Below, in pieces: positions 1 to 6,613 of a DNA stretch of 17,135 nt. Below the pieces are notes generated by a model. It was given only the letters and a program-made list of their open reading frames with translations. It was not told the DNA's origin and searched no databases. Made by a program: the position numbers and the translations under genes. Numbering within the stretch: the stretch's first letter is position 1; every line of letters starts with the position of its first letter. Origin of the DNA: Pseudomonadota bacterium (GTDB lineage Bacteria; Pseudomonadota; Alphaproteobacteria; ATCC43930; CGMCC-115725); contig JAJYIC010000014.1 in NCBI GenBank assembly GCA_021790295.1, forward strand, positions 1-17,135. The letters run 5' to 3'.

Positions 1-453
1 CGTGAGGGTTCTCTTGCCGTTGCCGAGACGTATACCGGAGGCGGGGTCGCCGCTCGCCTTCTTCCCCTTCCCGGGGCCGCGACCATCTTTCGCCGCGGGG
101 TTTCCGCCCCGAGCGCAAAGGAACTCGCCCACGTCTTGGGGCTTCAAGGAACGATCGGCGCACCGACGCTCGAGGCGGCCGAGAGCCTTGCCAAGGCCGC
201 GCGCGAGGCGGCCGGCGCAAGCCACGCCCTCGCCCTTCTCGTCGACGTCGATGACGGTCCCGACCGCATCGATTTCGGCGGCGCCGTCCATCTTGCGATC
301 GCTTCGGAAGAGGCCGTAGCCTCGCGCCGTTCGCGCATCCTCGGAGGGCGCGAATGGGTTCGCCTCGGCGCCGTCGAACTCGGCCTCGACTGCCTTCGCC
401 GCTTTCTCTTCGGCCTACCGGTCAGCGAAAGGATCGATTTCGAGCGCCCATAA
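1..453 (+). CDS. CinA family protein, C-terminal domain (partial, 5' end outside window)
   Basis: The reading frame is open from base 1 to the TAA at 451-453, giving 150 residues with no start inside the window. The visible part opens with AVAETYTGGGVAARL followed by PGAATIFRRGVSAPS. This matches the start of the CinA C-terminal domain, whose usual form is AESxTGGxxAxxLT..PGAS..FxxGxVxYxN. CinA C-terminal domains are known as nicotinamide mononucleotide amidohydrolases (PncC) in several bacteria. Here the later AGP-type loop is missing, replaced by DVDDGPDRIDFGG, so activity is doubtful. Whether an N-terminal molybdopterin-binding (MocF) domain precedes it cannot be seen. It converges on the molybdoenzyme operon, with 33 bp between the two stop codons. 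The family call is fairly secure; the function is not. Confidence 0.7.
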   Translation, partial: REGSLAVAETYTGGGVAARLLPLPGAATIFRRGVSAPSAKELAHVLGLQGTIGAPTLEAAESLAKAAREAAGASHALALLVDVDDGPDRIDFGGAVHLAIASEEAVASRRSRILGGREWVRLGAVELGLDCLRRFLFGLPVSERIDFERP

Positions 454-486
454 AGGGTTCGCAAGCGCGTTTCGGCGCAAAGGAAA

Positions 487-735
487 TCAGCCGCCGCCGA
501 TCCTCGGTATCAGATAGACCTCGCTTTTCTCGCCTATCGGCGCCGCGTAGGCGTCCTGAAAGATCTCGCCGTCGATTGCAACGGCCATGCCCTCTTCGAT
601 CTGGCGGCCAAGACCGGGGAAACGCCGGTCGAGCTCGAGTATGAGGCGGCGGAATGTCGTCGCCTCGACATCGAACTCCCTTTCTCCGCCGGTAAAGCGG
701 CGGCTGATGTCGCCGGAAATGACGACATGCGGCAC
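487..735 (-). CDS. MoaD/ThiS-like small sulfur-carrier protein
   Basis: This is an 82-residue beta-grasp protein ending in YLIPRIGGG, the glycine tail that MoaD and ThiS proteins use for adenylation and thiocarboxylation. The conserved EGMAVAIDGEI stretch (about residues 48-58) also fits the family. I chose the GTG at 735 because a GGAG lies just upstream, inside the end of the preceding gene, and only 2 bp separate that gene's TAG from this GTG. The nearby ATG at 728 is in another frame. MoaD proteins carry the sulfur that becomes the molybdopterin dithiolene. Position as last gene of a molybdenum hydroxylase operon suggests it helps make or supply the cofactor of that enzyme, though a substrate-specific sulfur or protein-tagging role is possible. 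No MoaE or adenylating partner is in the window. Confidence 0.85.
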   Translation of the reverse strand: MPHVVISGDISRRFTGGEREFDVEATTFRRLILELDRRFPGLGRQIEEGMAVAIDGEIFQDAYAAPIGEKSEVYLIPRIGGG

Positions 736-737
736 GT

Positions 738-3008
738 CTAGCCTTTCTCCTCGTCGATTGCGGCGAGGACTTTCGGCGGCGACATCGGCAGATCGCGAAG
801 GCGAACCCCGGCAGCCCGATAAATGGCGTTGGCGACCGCCGCTGTCGGCGGGATGATCGGCACTTCGCCCACCCCGCGCACGCCAAAGGGATGGCGGGGG
901 TTCGGTACCTCGACCAGAACCGCATCGATCATCGGCAGATCGGAGGCCACCGGGATGCGGTAATCGAGAAAGCCCGGGTTTTCGAGACGCCCGTCCTTGT
1001 CGTAAATGTATTCTTCGTTGAGAGCCCAGCCGACCCCTTGCGTCACCCCGCCCTGAAGCTGGCCTTCGACATACGCGGGATGGATGGCGCGGCCGACATC
1101 CTGGATCGCGGTATAGCGCAGGATCTTGACCGCCCCCGTCTCCTTGTCGACTTCGACGTCGCAGATGTGGGTGCCAAAGCCGGCGCCAGGGCCCTGCGCG
1201 TTGATCGCCGCCTCGGCGCTGATCGGCCCTCCCGTGCGCGCCGATCTGAAGGCGATCTCGGCGAGCGGCAAAGGTTCGAATGCGCCGGCGTTTTGTCCCG
1301 CCGGATAGGCCATTCCGTCGCGCCATTCGACCGCTTCGGGGCTGATCTCCCAGATCACCGCCGCGCGCTTTTTCAATTCGTCGACGACGCGCGAGGCGGC
1401 TTCGGTCGCCGCCATTCCGGTGGCAAAGGTGACGCGGCTGCCGCCGGTCAAAAAGGTGTAACCGATCGAACTCGTGTCGGCGACGATCGGGCGCACGCGC
1501 TCGACCGCGACGCCCAAAACCTCGGCCACCATCATCGCCATCGAGACGCGCGAGCCGCCGATATCGGGACTGCCGGTGGCGACGACGACCGTGCCGTCTT
1601 CGTTGACGTGAACGGAGGCCGTCGATTCCCCGCCGATATTGAACCAGAAGCCCGAGGCGATGCCGCGTCCCTGGCCGGCGCCCAAAGGCGCGCGCCAATG
1701 CGGATGCGCCTTCGCCGCCGCCAGCGTCTCGGCGTAACCGATATTCTGCCAGGTCGGTCCGTGAACCGCCTTGACCCCGTCCTTGGCGGCGTTCTTTTCA
1801 CGCAGGCTCAACGGATCGAGGCCGAGCGCAAGCGCCAACTCGTCGAGGCAGCTTTCGACCCCCCAGGAGGCGTTGGGGGCCCCGGGAGCCCGATAGGCCG
1901 CCACCTTTGGCCGGTTGCAGACGACATCGTAACCTGTGACGTTGGCGTTCGGGACATCGTACATCGCCAAAGCGCACATGCAGCCCGGTCCCACGGGCGA
2001 ACCGGGAAAGGCGCCCGCCTGATATTTGAGCGTCACCTCTGCGGCCGTGAGGCGCCCATCCTTTTTGGCCCCGAGCTTGACCTCGATGACCGAGCCTGCG
2101 GCCGGTCCCGTGCCGCGGAACACCTCTTCCCGGGTCATCACGATCTTGACCGAATGGCCCGATTTTTTCGCCAAGGCAAGCGCCACGGGCTCGACATAGA
2201 TGAGGGTCTTGCCGCCGAACCCGCCACCGATTTCCGCCGCGGCCGCACGGATGTTGGCAATGTCGATGCCGAGAAGATGGGCGCAATACTGGCGCACCAT
2301 GAAGTGGCCCTGGCTGCTGCTCCAGATCGAACACTGGCCGTCTGCGGCAACCGTCGCAACGCAGGCGTGAGGCTCGATATAGCCCTGATGGACGGGCCTT
2401 GTCGTATAGCGCCTTTCGATGACGACGTCGGCCTCGCGAAAGCCTTTTTCGATGTCGCCTTTGGTGAAATTGATGCGCTTTGCGATGTTCGAAGGGGCGG
2501 TCGGCTTCGGCTCGATCCCTTGGGTGAAAAGCTCTCCATGCAACAAGGGAGCGTCCGCGGCCATCGCCTTTTCGACATCGATGACGAAGGGAAGCACCTC
2601 GTATTCGACGTCGATCAATTCGAGCGCGGCCTCGGCGATCGCCGGGGTCGAAGCGGCGACGGCGGCCACCGCATGGCCGTCGTAAAGGGCCTTGTCGCGG
2701 GCCATGCAGTTGCGCGAAAGATCGCGGAAATCCATGATCGCTTCGCCGGCGAACGCTTCCTCGGCCGCGATGTTGGGAAAATCGGCTGCGGTGACCACAG
2801 CCTTGACCCCGGGCAGGCGCAACGCTTTTTCCGCATCGATCCTGAGGATTCGTGCATGAGCGTGGGGGCTGCGCTTGATCTTGCCCCAGATCATCCCCGG
2901 CACCGTCATGTCGGCGCCGAAATTGGCGCGGCCGGTGACCTTGTCAACCCCGTCGGGACGGATCGGCCTTGTGCCGACGACCTTCAGATCCTTGCCGATG
3001 AACGTCAT
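738..3008 (-). CDS. Xanthine dehydrogenase family molybdopterin-binding subunit
   Basis: This 756-residue protein is the catalytic large subunit of a molybdenum hydroxylase of the xanthine dehydrogenase/aldehyde oxidase/CoxL family. Visible marks are the N-terminal RPDGVDKVTGRANFGADM, the molybdopterin-binding GGGFGGK at residues 261-267, a QGHFMVR segment near 233-239, and GVRGVGEVP near 709-717 whose Glu715 matches the catalytic base. The active-site loop reads AYRAPGAP (371-378) and not the AYRCSFR of form I carbon monoxide dehydrogenase, so CO is not the expected substrate. Such enzymes hydroxylate N-heterocycles, aldehydes or CoA thioesters with water as oxygen source; the substrate here is unknown. 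The ATG at 3008 has GAGG five bases upstream. The gene follows its 2Fe-2S partner after an unusually long 273-bp gap holding two palindromic repeats, and the MoaD-like gene follows 2 bp later. Confidence 0.93.
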   Translation of the reverse strand: MTFIGKDLKVVGTRPIRPDGVDKVTGRANFGADMTVPGMIWGKIKRSPHAHARILRIDAEKALRLPGVKAVVTAADFPNIAAEEAFAGEAIMDFRDLSRNCMARDKALYDGHAVAAVAASTPAIAEAALELIDVEYEVLPFVIDVEKAMAADAPLLHGELFTQGIEPKPTAPSNIAKRINFTKGDIEKGFREADVVIERRYTTRPVHQGYIEPHACVATVAADGQCSIWSSSQGHFMVRQYCAHLLGIDIANIRAAAAEIGGGFGGKTLIYVEPVALALAKKSGHSVKIVMTREEVFRGTGPAAGSVIEVKLGAKKDGRLTAAEVTLKYQAGAFPGSPVGPGCMCALAMYDVPNANVTGYDVVCNRPKVAAYRAPGAPNASWGVESCLDELALALGLDPLSLREKNAAKDGVKAVHGPTWQNIGYAETLAAAKAHPHWRAPLGAGQGRGIASGFWFNIGGESTASVHVNEDGTVVVATGSPDIGGSRVSMAMMVAEVLGVAVERVRPIVADTSSIGYTFLTGGSRVTFATGMAATEAASRVVDELKKRAAVIWEISPEAVEWRDGMAYPAGQNAGAFEPLPLAEIAFRSARTGGPISAEAAINAQGPGAGFGTHICDVEVDKETGAVKILRYTAIQDVGRAIHPAYVEGQLQGGVTQGVGWALNEEYIYDKDGRLENPGFLDYRIPVASDLPMIDAVLVEVPNPRHPFGVRGVGEVPIIPPTAAVANAIYRAAGVRLRDLPMSPPKVLAAIDEEKG

Positions 3009-3035
3009 GACGACCTCAACTCCCTTAAAGGCTTC

Positions 3036-3113
3036 CTAGTGTCGTGGTTTCGAAGTTCGCAAGATCACCGGATATCAAGATTGAGGCGAACTTCGAAACC
3101 AAAACGACACTAG
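3036..3113. repeat. Imperfect inverted repeat, copy 1 (CTAGTGTC ... GACACTAG)
   Basis: A 78-bp palindromic element. The inner arms 3046-3060 and 3086-3100 are perfectly complementary over 15 bp around a 25-base loop. The outer arms 3036-3044 and 3105-3113 pair over 9 bp, reading CTAGTGTCG and CGACACTAG. Between inner and outer stems there is one unpaired base on the left (3045) and four on the right (3101-3104). It lies in the gap between the 2Fe-2S and molybdopterin subunit genes. It resembles REP/MITE-type palindromic repeats; no transposase is present. Confidence 0.9.
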
Positions 3114-3127
3114 AAATCAATAGTTTG

Positions 3128-3203
3128 CTAGTGTCCTTTCGATTCTGAAATTCGCCTCGAGGCCGATAGTGAGACCAGGCGAATTTCAGAATCGGGACAC
3201 TAG
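3128..3203. repeat. Imperfect inverted repeat, copy 2, opposite orientation to copy 1
   Basis: A 76-bp element built like copy 1. The inner arms 3141-3156 and 3178-3193 pair perfectly over 16 bp around a 21-base loop. The outer arms 3128-3136 and 3195-3203 pair over 9 bp, reading CTAGTGTCC and GGACACTAG. The unpaired bases are now four on the left (3137-3140) and one on the right (3194), the mirror of copy 1, so the two copies face each other. They are separated by a 14-base AT-rich spacer (3114-3127). Arm sequences differ between copies, yet pairing is kept in both. Confidence 0.9.
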
Positions 3204-3281
3204 CGGCCGCGCGCCTTTTGCGAAGGCCGCCGAGACGGCCCTCAAAGGAGGCCTCGGCCGGACCCTGAAAGGCTCTTCTCC

Positions 3282-3767
3282 CTACTCCGCCGCCTCGGCG
3301 CGCATCACCTCAGCAGCGTCGAGGACGGCCCGGACGATCTTGTCGTAACCGGTGCAGCGGCAAAGGTTTCCGGCAAGCCAGTAGCGGGCCTCTTCTTCGC
3401 TCGGGTTCGGGTTTTCGTCGAGAAGCGCTTTGGCGGCGACGATAAAGCCCGGCGTGCAAAAGCCGCATTGCAAGGCGGCGTGTTCGAGAAATTTCTGCTG
3501 CACCGGGTGCAGCTTGTCGCCCGTGGCGATGCCTTCGACCGTGGTGATCTTTCTGCCTTCGGCTTCGGCCCCGAGCATGAGGCAGGAACAGACGATGCGG
3601 CCATCGACGATCACGGTGCACGCGCCGCAATCGCCGGAGCCGCAACCCTCCTTGCTTCCGGTCAGGTTGAGTTCGTCCCGCAACACGTCGAGCAGGCTCT
3701 GCTGCGGTTCGCACAAATACTCGACAGGGTCGTCGTTGATGACGGTCGATACGTGGATCTTGCTCAT
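3282..3767 (-). CDS. (2Fe-2S)-binding subunit of molybdenum hydroxylase
   Basis: This 161-residue protein is the small iron-sulfur subunit that passes electrons from the molybdenum site to FAD. The N-terminal plant-type ferredoxin domain holds GCGSGDCGACTV, with Cys42, Cys47, Cys50 and a later Cys62 in CSCLML. The C-terminal helical domain carries QCGFCTPG (Cys101, Cys104) and LCRCTGY (Cys136, Cys138). All eight ligands of the two 2Fe-2S clusters are present and the length is normal for the family. The start ATG at 3767 overlaps the stop of the FAD-subunit gene by one base (TGATG), which implies translational coupling. A much longer reading frame runs upstream in this frame, but it only shadows the FAD gene. 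The order FAD, FeS, Mo is the medium-small-large order of coxMSL-type operons. Confidence 0.95.
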   Translation of the reverse strand: MSKIHVSTVINDDPVEYLCEPQQSLLDVLRDELNLTGSKEGCGSGDCGACTVIVDGRIVCSCLMLGAEAEGRKITTVEGIATGDKLHPVQQKFLEHAALQCGFCTPGFIVAAKALLDENPNPSEEEARYWLAGNLCRCTGYDKIVRAVLDAAEVMRAEAAE

Positions 3768-4636
3768 CAGCACTCTCCGGCGCGCTTGAAGGCGATGGCG
3801 GCCGCGCGCCGCGCGAGGACGCCGGCCACCTTGATGCGGTATTCGATGGTGCCGCGCTTGTCGGTAATGGGCTTGGAGGCCCGGCGCGCGGCTGCGTCGA
3901 GACGGCCGAGCGTTTCCTCGTCTAGCCAGTGGCCGACGAGCGCTTCGGCCGCTTCGGTGACGATGACGGCGGTCGGCGCAACCGCTCCGAGGACGACGCG
4001 CGCATCGCGGCACACGCCCTTGTCGCCGAGCGTGACGTTGACGGCGCAGCCGACGACCGCGATGTCCATCTCGGTGCGCGGGATAAAGCGCAGGTAAGCG
4101 TCGGCCTGGTGAGGGCGCGGCTTTGGCACGTGAAACTCGAGGATGAGTTCGCCTTTGCGCAAAGAGGTCTGCCCGGGCCCGGTGACGATCGCTTCGACCG
4201 GAACCTCGCGCCGTCCTTCGGGCCCGACAACGACGCAGGTCGCGCGCGCGGCAATGACGGCGGGGACGCTGTCGGCCGCGGGCGAAGCGTTGCACAAATT
4301 GCCGCCGAGCGAGGCGCGGCCCTGGATCTGTTGCGAGCCGATGAGATCGACCGCTTCCGTAATTCCGGGCCAGGCGCGGCAGAGAGGCCCGCACTCGCTG
4401 ATCATCGCCCCCGGCGTGGCGGCACCGATGATGAAACGGTCCTCGCGTTCGCTGATGCCGATAAGCCCCGGTATCCTTTTCATATCGACGATCACTTCGG
4501 GGCGGGCGCGGCCGGATCGAAGCTGCACCAGAAGATCGGTTCCGCCCGCAAGGCATTTGGTCAAGCCGTCGCCGGCGGCAAGCGCGCGGACGGCCTCTTC
4601 AACCGTCTTTGGTGCGATGAAACTGAGCCCGGACAT
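3767..4636 (-). CDS. FAD-binding subunit of molybdenum hydroxylase (CoxM/XdhB type)
   Basis: This 289-residue protein is the medium subunit, which carries FAD and hands electrons from the 2Fe-2S clusters to an acceptor. The two FAD pyrophosphate-binding segments are visible: CLAGGTDLL at residues 28-36 and GRASLGGNLCNASPAAD at 106-122. The second matches the usual TIGGN loop with SLGGN. The C-terminal CO-dehydrogenase flavoprotein domain follows, with no extra 4Fe-4S insertion of the 4-hydroxybenzoyl-CoA reductase type. The start ATG at 4636 has AGGAG seven bases upstream (ATCAGGAGCAAAC). It is the first gene of the operon, so transcription probably begins in the 346-bp region upstream. Its stop overlaps the start of the 2Fe-2S gene by one base. 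Confidence 0.94.
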   Translation of the reverse strand: MSGLSFIAPKTVEEAVRALAAGDGLTKCLAGGTDLLVQLRSGRARPEVIVDMKRIPGLIGISEREDRFIIGAATPGAMISECGPLCRAWPGITEAVDLIGSQQIQGRASLGGNLCNASPAADSVPAVIAARATCVVVGPEGRREVPVEAIVTGPGQTSLRKGELILEFHVPKPRPHQADAYLRFIPRTEMDIAVVGCAVNVTLGDKGVCRDARVVLGAVAPTAVIVTEAAEALVGHWLDEETLGRLDAAARRASKPITDKRGTIEYRIKVAGVLARRAAAIAFKRAGEC

Positions 4637-4982
4637 GTTTGCTCCTGATCTCAGGCGGGAAACCTTGCGCCGGAAAAGCCGGCGCCAACCGCGCCGAGGA
4701 GGGCTCTAACCCCCTCTCGGCGCAGCTTCCGCTTACACTACGATCCCCTTCGGGTGAAGCGTTATGTTCGCCCGAGGCCTTGAACGGCGGAGCGGCGGAA
4801 CGCCGCGCGGCTTTGGCGGCAACCGAAAAAGGGCGGATGAAAGAAAGACAAGCCTTTGAATCGCCTTGCCGGATTTTGATCGGCATCGGCCGCGGCCGGG
4901 ACCTGCCGCGCGGCCTGAGGTGCGGCGTCCCTCGCCCGGCGCAACGCAACTTTGCGCGCTCTGCCGCTCTCCGTCTTTTTTT
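4637..4982. other. 346-bp intergenic region, probable leader of the molybdoenzyme operon
   Basis: I see no convincing gene here. The short open frames on either strand lack a family match by eye, and those on the minus strand merge with shadows of flanking genes. Two hairpins lie close to the molybdoenzyme operon and would be in its mRNA leader: 4667-4685 (7-bp perfect stem, GCGCCGG and CCGGCGC) and 4692-4722 (8 bp plus 4 bp around a one-base bulge). A third, weaker hairpin (4939-4957, 6-bp stem) lies nearer the end of the enolase-superfamily gene. A T8-9 run near 4975-4983 abuts that gene's stop but on the wrong strand to end it. No promoter can be assigned with confidence. Confidence 0.6.
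4667..4722 (-). promoter_or_regulatory. Two tandem hairpins in the leader of the molybdoenzyme operon
   Basis: Hairpin one pairs 4667-4673 with 4679-4685 over seven GC-rich bases around a five-base loop. Hairpin two pairs 4692-4699 with 4715-4722 (GCGCCGAG and CTCGGCGC), extended inside by four more pairs beyond a one-base bulge. They end about 31 bp upstream of the FAD-subunit start. No T-run follows, so neither is a standard terminator. A regulatory role is inferred from position only. Confidence 0.35.
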
Positions 4983-6149
4983 TCAGCGGATGCGATAGCG
5001 TTCGAGCGCGGCGCGATCGAGTTCGATGCCGAGACCCGGCCCTGCGGGCGGCGCGAGAAACCCGTCCTTGTCGAGGGTGATCGGCTCCTTCAAAAGCTCG
5101 CTGCGAAGCGGGTTCTCGGTCTGATCGAATTCGAGAGGAAGACCGTTCGCGAGCGAAGCGAGGAAATGGAGAGAGGCGGCGAGAAGAACCGCGGTCGAAA
5201 AGGCATGCGGCGCCACCATCTTTTGCGCAGCCGCGGCCAAGGCGGCGATGCGGCGGCATTCGGAAAACCCGCCCGACCAAGCAAGATCGGGCTGGGCGAT
5301 GTCGATCGCGCCCCCGAAGATGAGATCGCGAAAACCGAAAAGGCCGTTTTCGGTCTCGTAGCCGGCGATCGGCGTCGATAGCTGAGAAGCGACGGCGGCG
5401 CTTCCGGCCCGGTCGTCGGTCGCCACAGGCTCCTCGATCCAGAAAAGGTCGTAAGGGGCGAGCGCGCGCCCCCTTTCGATCGCGAACGAAGGGCTCCAGG
5501 CGCAATTGGCGTCGACCATGAGCTTTGCCTTGGGGCCGAGAGCCCGGCGCACCGCGGCGACGCGGGCGATGTCTTCCTCGGGATCGACCTCGCATTTCTC
5601 GGCCTCGGCGAGGAGATGGCGCAAAGACGTGCCGGTCGAAGGGTTGCGTCCGACCTTCATCTTCATGCCGCGAAAACCGCGGGCGCGGTAGCCTTCGGCC
5701 TCGGCGGCAAGAGCCTCGATCCCTTTCCCTTCGACGTAAAAGCCGCCGCTCGCATAGGCTTCGACGCGTTCGCGAAAGGCGCCGAAAAGACGGTAAAGCG
5801 GCAGCTTTGCAACCTTTCCTGCGATGTCCCAAAGCGCCATGTCGATGCCGCTCAAAGCGCACATGAGGACGCCCCGGCGCCCCCAGGGGCGGGTGCGCGC
5901 AAAAATCTTCTGCCAAAGCCTTTCGATGAGAAGCGGGTCTTCGCCCTGAAGCATCGCCTTCAGTTCGCCGTTGATCAGGGTTTCGCTCGCGCCTCCCGCA
6001 AACCCCGCCTCGCCGATGCCGGTCACCCCTTCGTCGGTCAGGATCTCGACGATGAGCCCCGCCCGGCTCGAAAGAAATCCTCCGGCGCTCGCATAAGGCG
6101 GATTGCAAGGAGAGCGCAAAGCGGTGGTGCGAATGTCGACGATCTTCAT
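4983..6149 (-). CDS. Mandelate racemase/muconate lactonizing enzyme family protein (enolase superfamily)
   Basis: This 388-residue protein has the capping domain and TIM barrel of the enolase superfamily. These enzymes abstract the alpha proton of a carboxylate with Mg2+ stabilising the enolate. The catalytic set is complete: KMK at residues 163-165, metal ligands Asp213 (MVDAN), Glu239 (WIEEP) and Glu265 (GYETENG), Asp288 (IAQPDLAW) and His315 (VAPHAF). A KxK motif with a His-Asp dyad is the mandelate racemase subgroup pattern, which contains many sugar-acid dehydratases and racemases. Substrate cannot be told by eye. The ATG directly abuts the TAG of the upstream RidA gene (TAGATG), with GGAGG inside the RidA end as ribosome site, so the two are made together. 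Downstream is a 346-bp gap before the molybdoenzyme operon. Confidence 0.92.
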   Translation of the reverse strand: MKIVDIRTTALRSPCNPPYASAGGFLSSRAGLIVEILTDEGVTGIGEAGFAGGASETLINGELKAMLQGEDPLLIERLWQKIFARTRPWGRRGVLMCALSGIDMALWDIAGKVAKLPLYRLFGAFRERVEAYASGGFYVEGKGIEALAAEAEGYRARGFRGMKMKVGRNPSTGTSLRHLLAEAEKCEVDPEEDIARVAAVRRALGPKAKLMVDANCAWSPSFAIERGRALAPYDLFWIEEPVATDDRAGSAAVASQLSTPIAGYETENGLFGFRDLIFGGAIDIAQPDLAWSGGFSECRRIAALAAAAQKMVAPHAFSTAVLLAASLHFLASLANGLPLEFDQTENPLRSELLKEPITLDKDGFLAPPAGPGLGIELDRAALERYRIR

Positions 6150-6542
6150 CTAATCCTCCGCAAGAACGGCGAGGAAGTCGCATTGGATTTCGATTGGCGG
6201 GGTGAGGTCGTGCGAGGTCATGGTGTGGCGCGCCGGGCGCGAACCGGGATCGGGAAACATCAGGATCCAGTGCCGGTTCAGGGTTTCACGCAACGAACGC
6301 TCCCTCATCCAGACCGTCATTTTGATGATGTCTTCCGGGCTTCCGCCCGCGGCTTTGAGGATCTCCCGCACATTCGCGAACATCAAAGCGCATTGGCGGT
6401 CGAGATCGGCGGGGACTTCGCCCGTCGAAGGGTCGGTTCCGGAAATGGCACCGGTGGCGAGGAAGGGACCGCGTTTCGACCCGCTCGGGATCGGGTTCTT
6501 GTGTTTGACGCCGGGAACCGCGATGCTTTGCCGCTTTTCCAT
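6150..6542 (-). CDS. RidA/YjgF/YER057c/UK114 family protein
   Basis: This 130-residue protein has the standard RidA length and fold signature. RidA proteins hydrolyse reactive enamines and imines to ketones, protecting PLP enzymes; subgroups serve catabolic pathways. Visible features are FLATGAISGTDPSTGEVPADL (residues 28-48, split by eye from the usual SGQxPxxPxTGE), an MFANVREILKAAGG helix, PARHTM with the carboxylate-binding Arg105, and PIEIQCDFLAV near the C terminus. The Glu of IEI (118) aligns with Glu120 of E. coli RidA, while the next IEIEAI glutamate is Gln here. I chose the ATG at 6542 since AAGGA lies seven bases upstream and it gives the family length; an upstream in-frame start at 6620 would overlap the divergent gene. 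It heads a two-gene unit with the enolase-superfamily gene. Confidence 0.92.
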   Translation of the reverse strand: MEKRQSIAVPGVKHKNPIPSGSKRGPFLATGAISGTDPSTGEVPADLDRQCALMFANVREILKAAGGSPEDIIKMTVWMRERSLRETLNRHWILMFPDPGSRPARHTMTSHDLTPPIEIQCDFLAVLAED

Positions 6543-6613
6543 GATCGTCCTTGCCCGCAAAAGGAGGAAAGAGGGGTGAGCCACGATAAAGGCTCGCCTC
6601 GCCCTCGAGCAAG

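Noticed and set aside
487..1698. 403-codon minus-strand frame containing the MoaD-like protein at its end
   Set aside because: Only the last 82 codons look like protein; the rest is out of frame inside the molybdopterin subunit gene. The real start is the GTG at 735.
891..3113. 740-codon plus-strand open frame opposite the molybdopterin subunit gene
   Set aside because: It is antisense to a gene with clear family motifs. Long antisense frames are expected in GC-rich coding DNA, and its translation has no recognisable domain.
3282..4556. 424-codon minus-strand frame suggesting a fused 2Fe-2S subunit
   Set aside because: The N-terminal part is an out-of-frame reading of the FAD subunit. The 2Fe-2S protein starts at MSKIHVS at 3767.
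738..4636. Carbon monoxide dehydrogenase (coxMSL) identity
   Set aside because: The gene order is the same, but the large subunit has AYRAPGAP where CO dehydrogenase has AYRCSFR.
4637..4982. Short plus- and minus-strand open frames in the operon leader region
   Set aside because: Compositions are irregular, no ribosome site stands out, and no family is recognisable.
4762..6183. 473-codon minus-strand frame over the enolase-superfamily gene
   Set aside because: It is out of frame with a protein that has a complete catalytic residue set.
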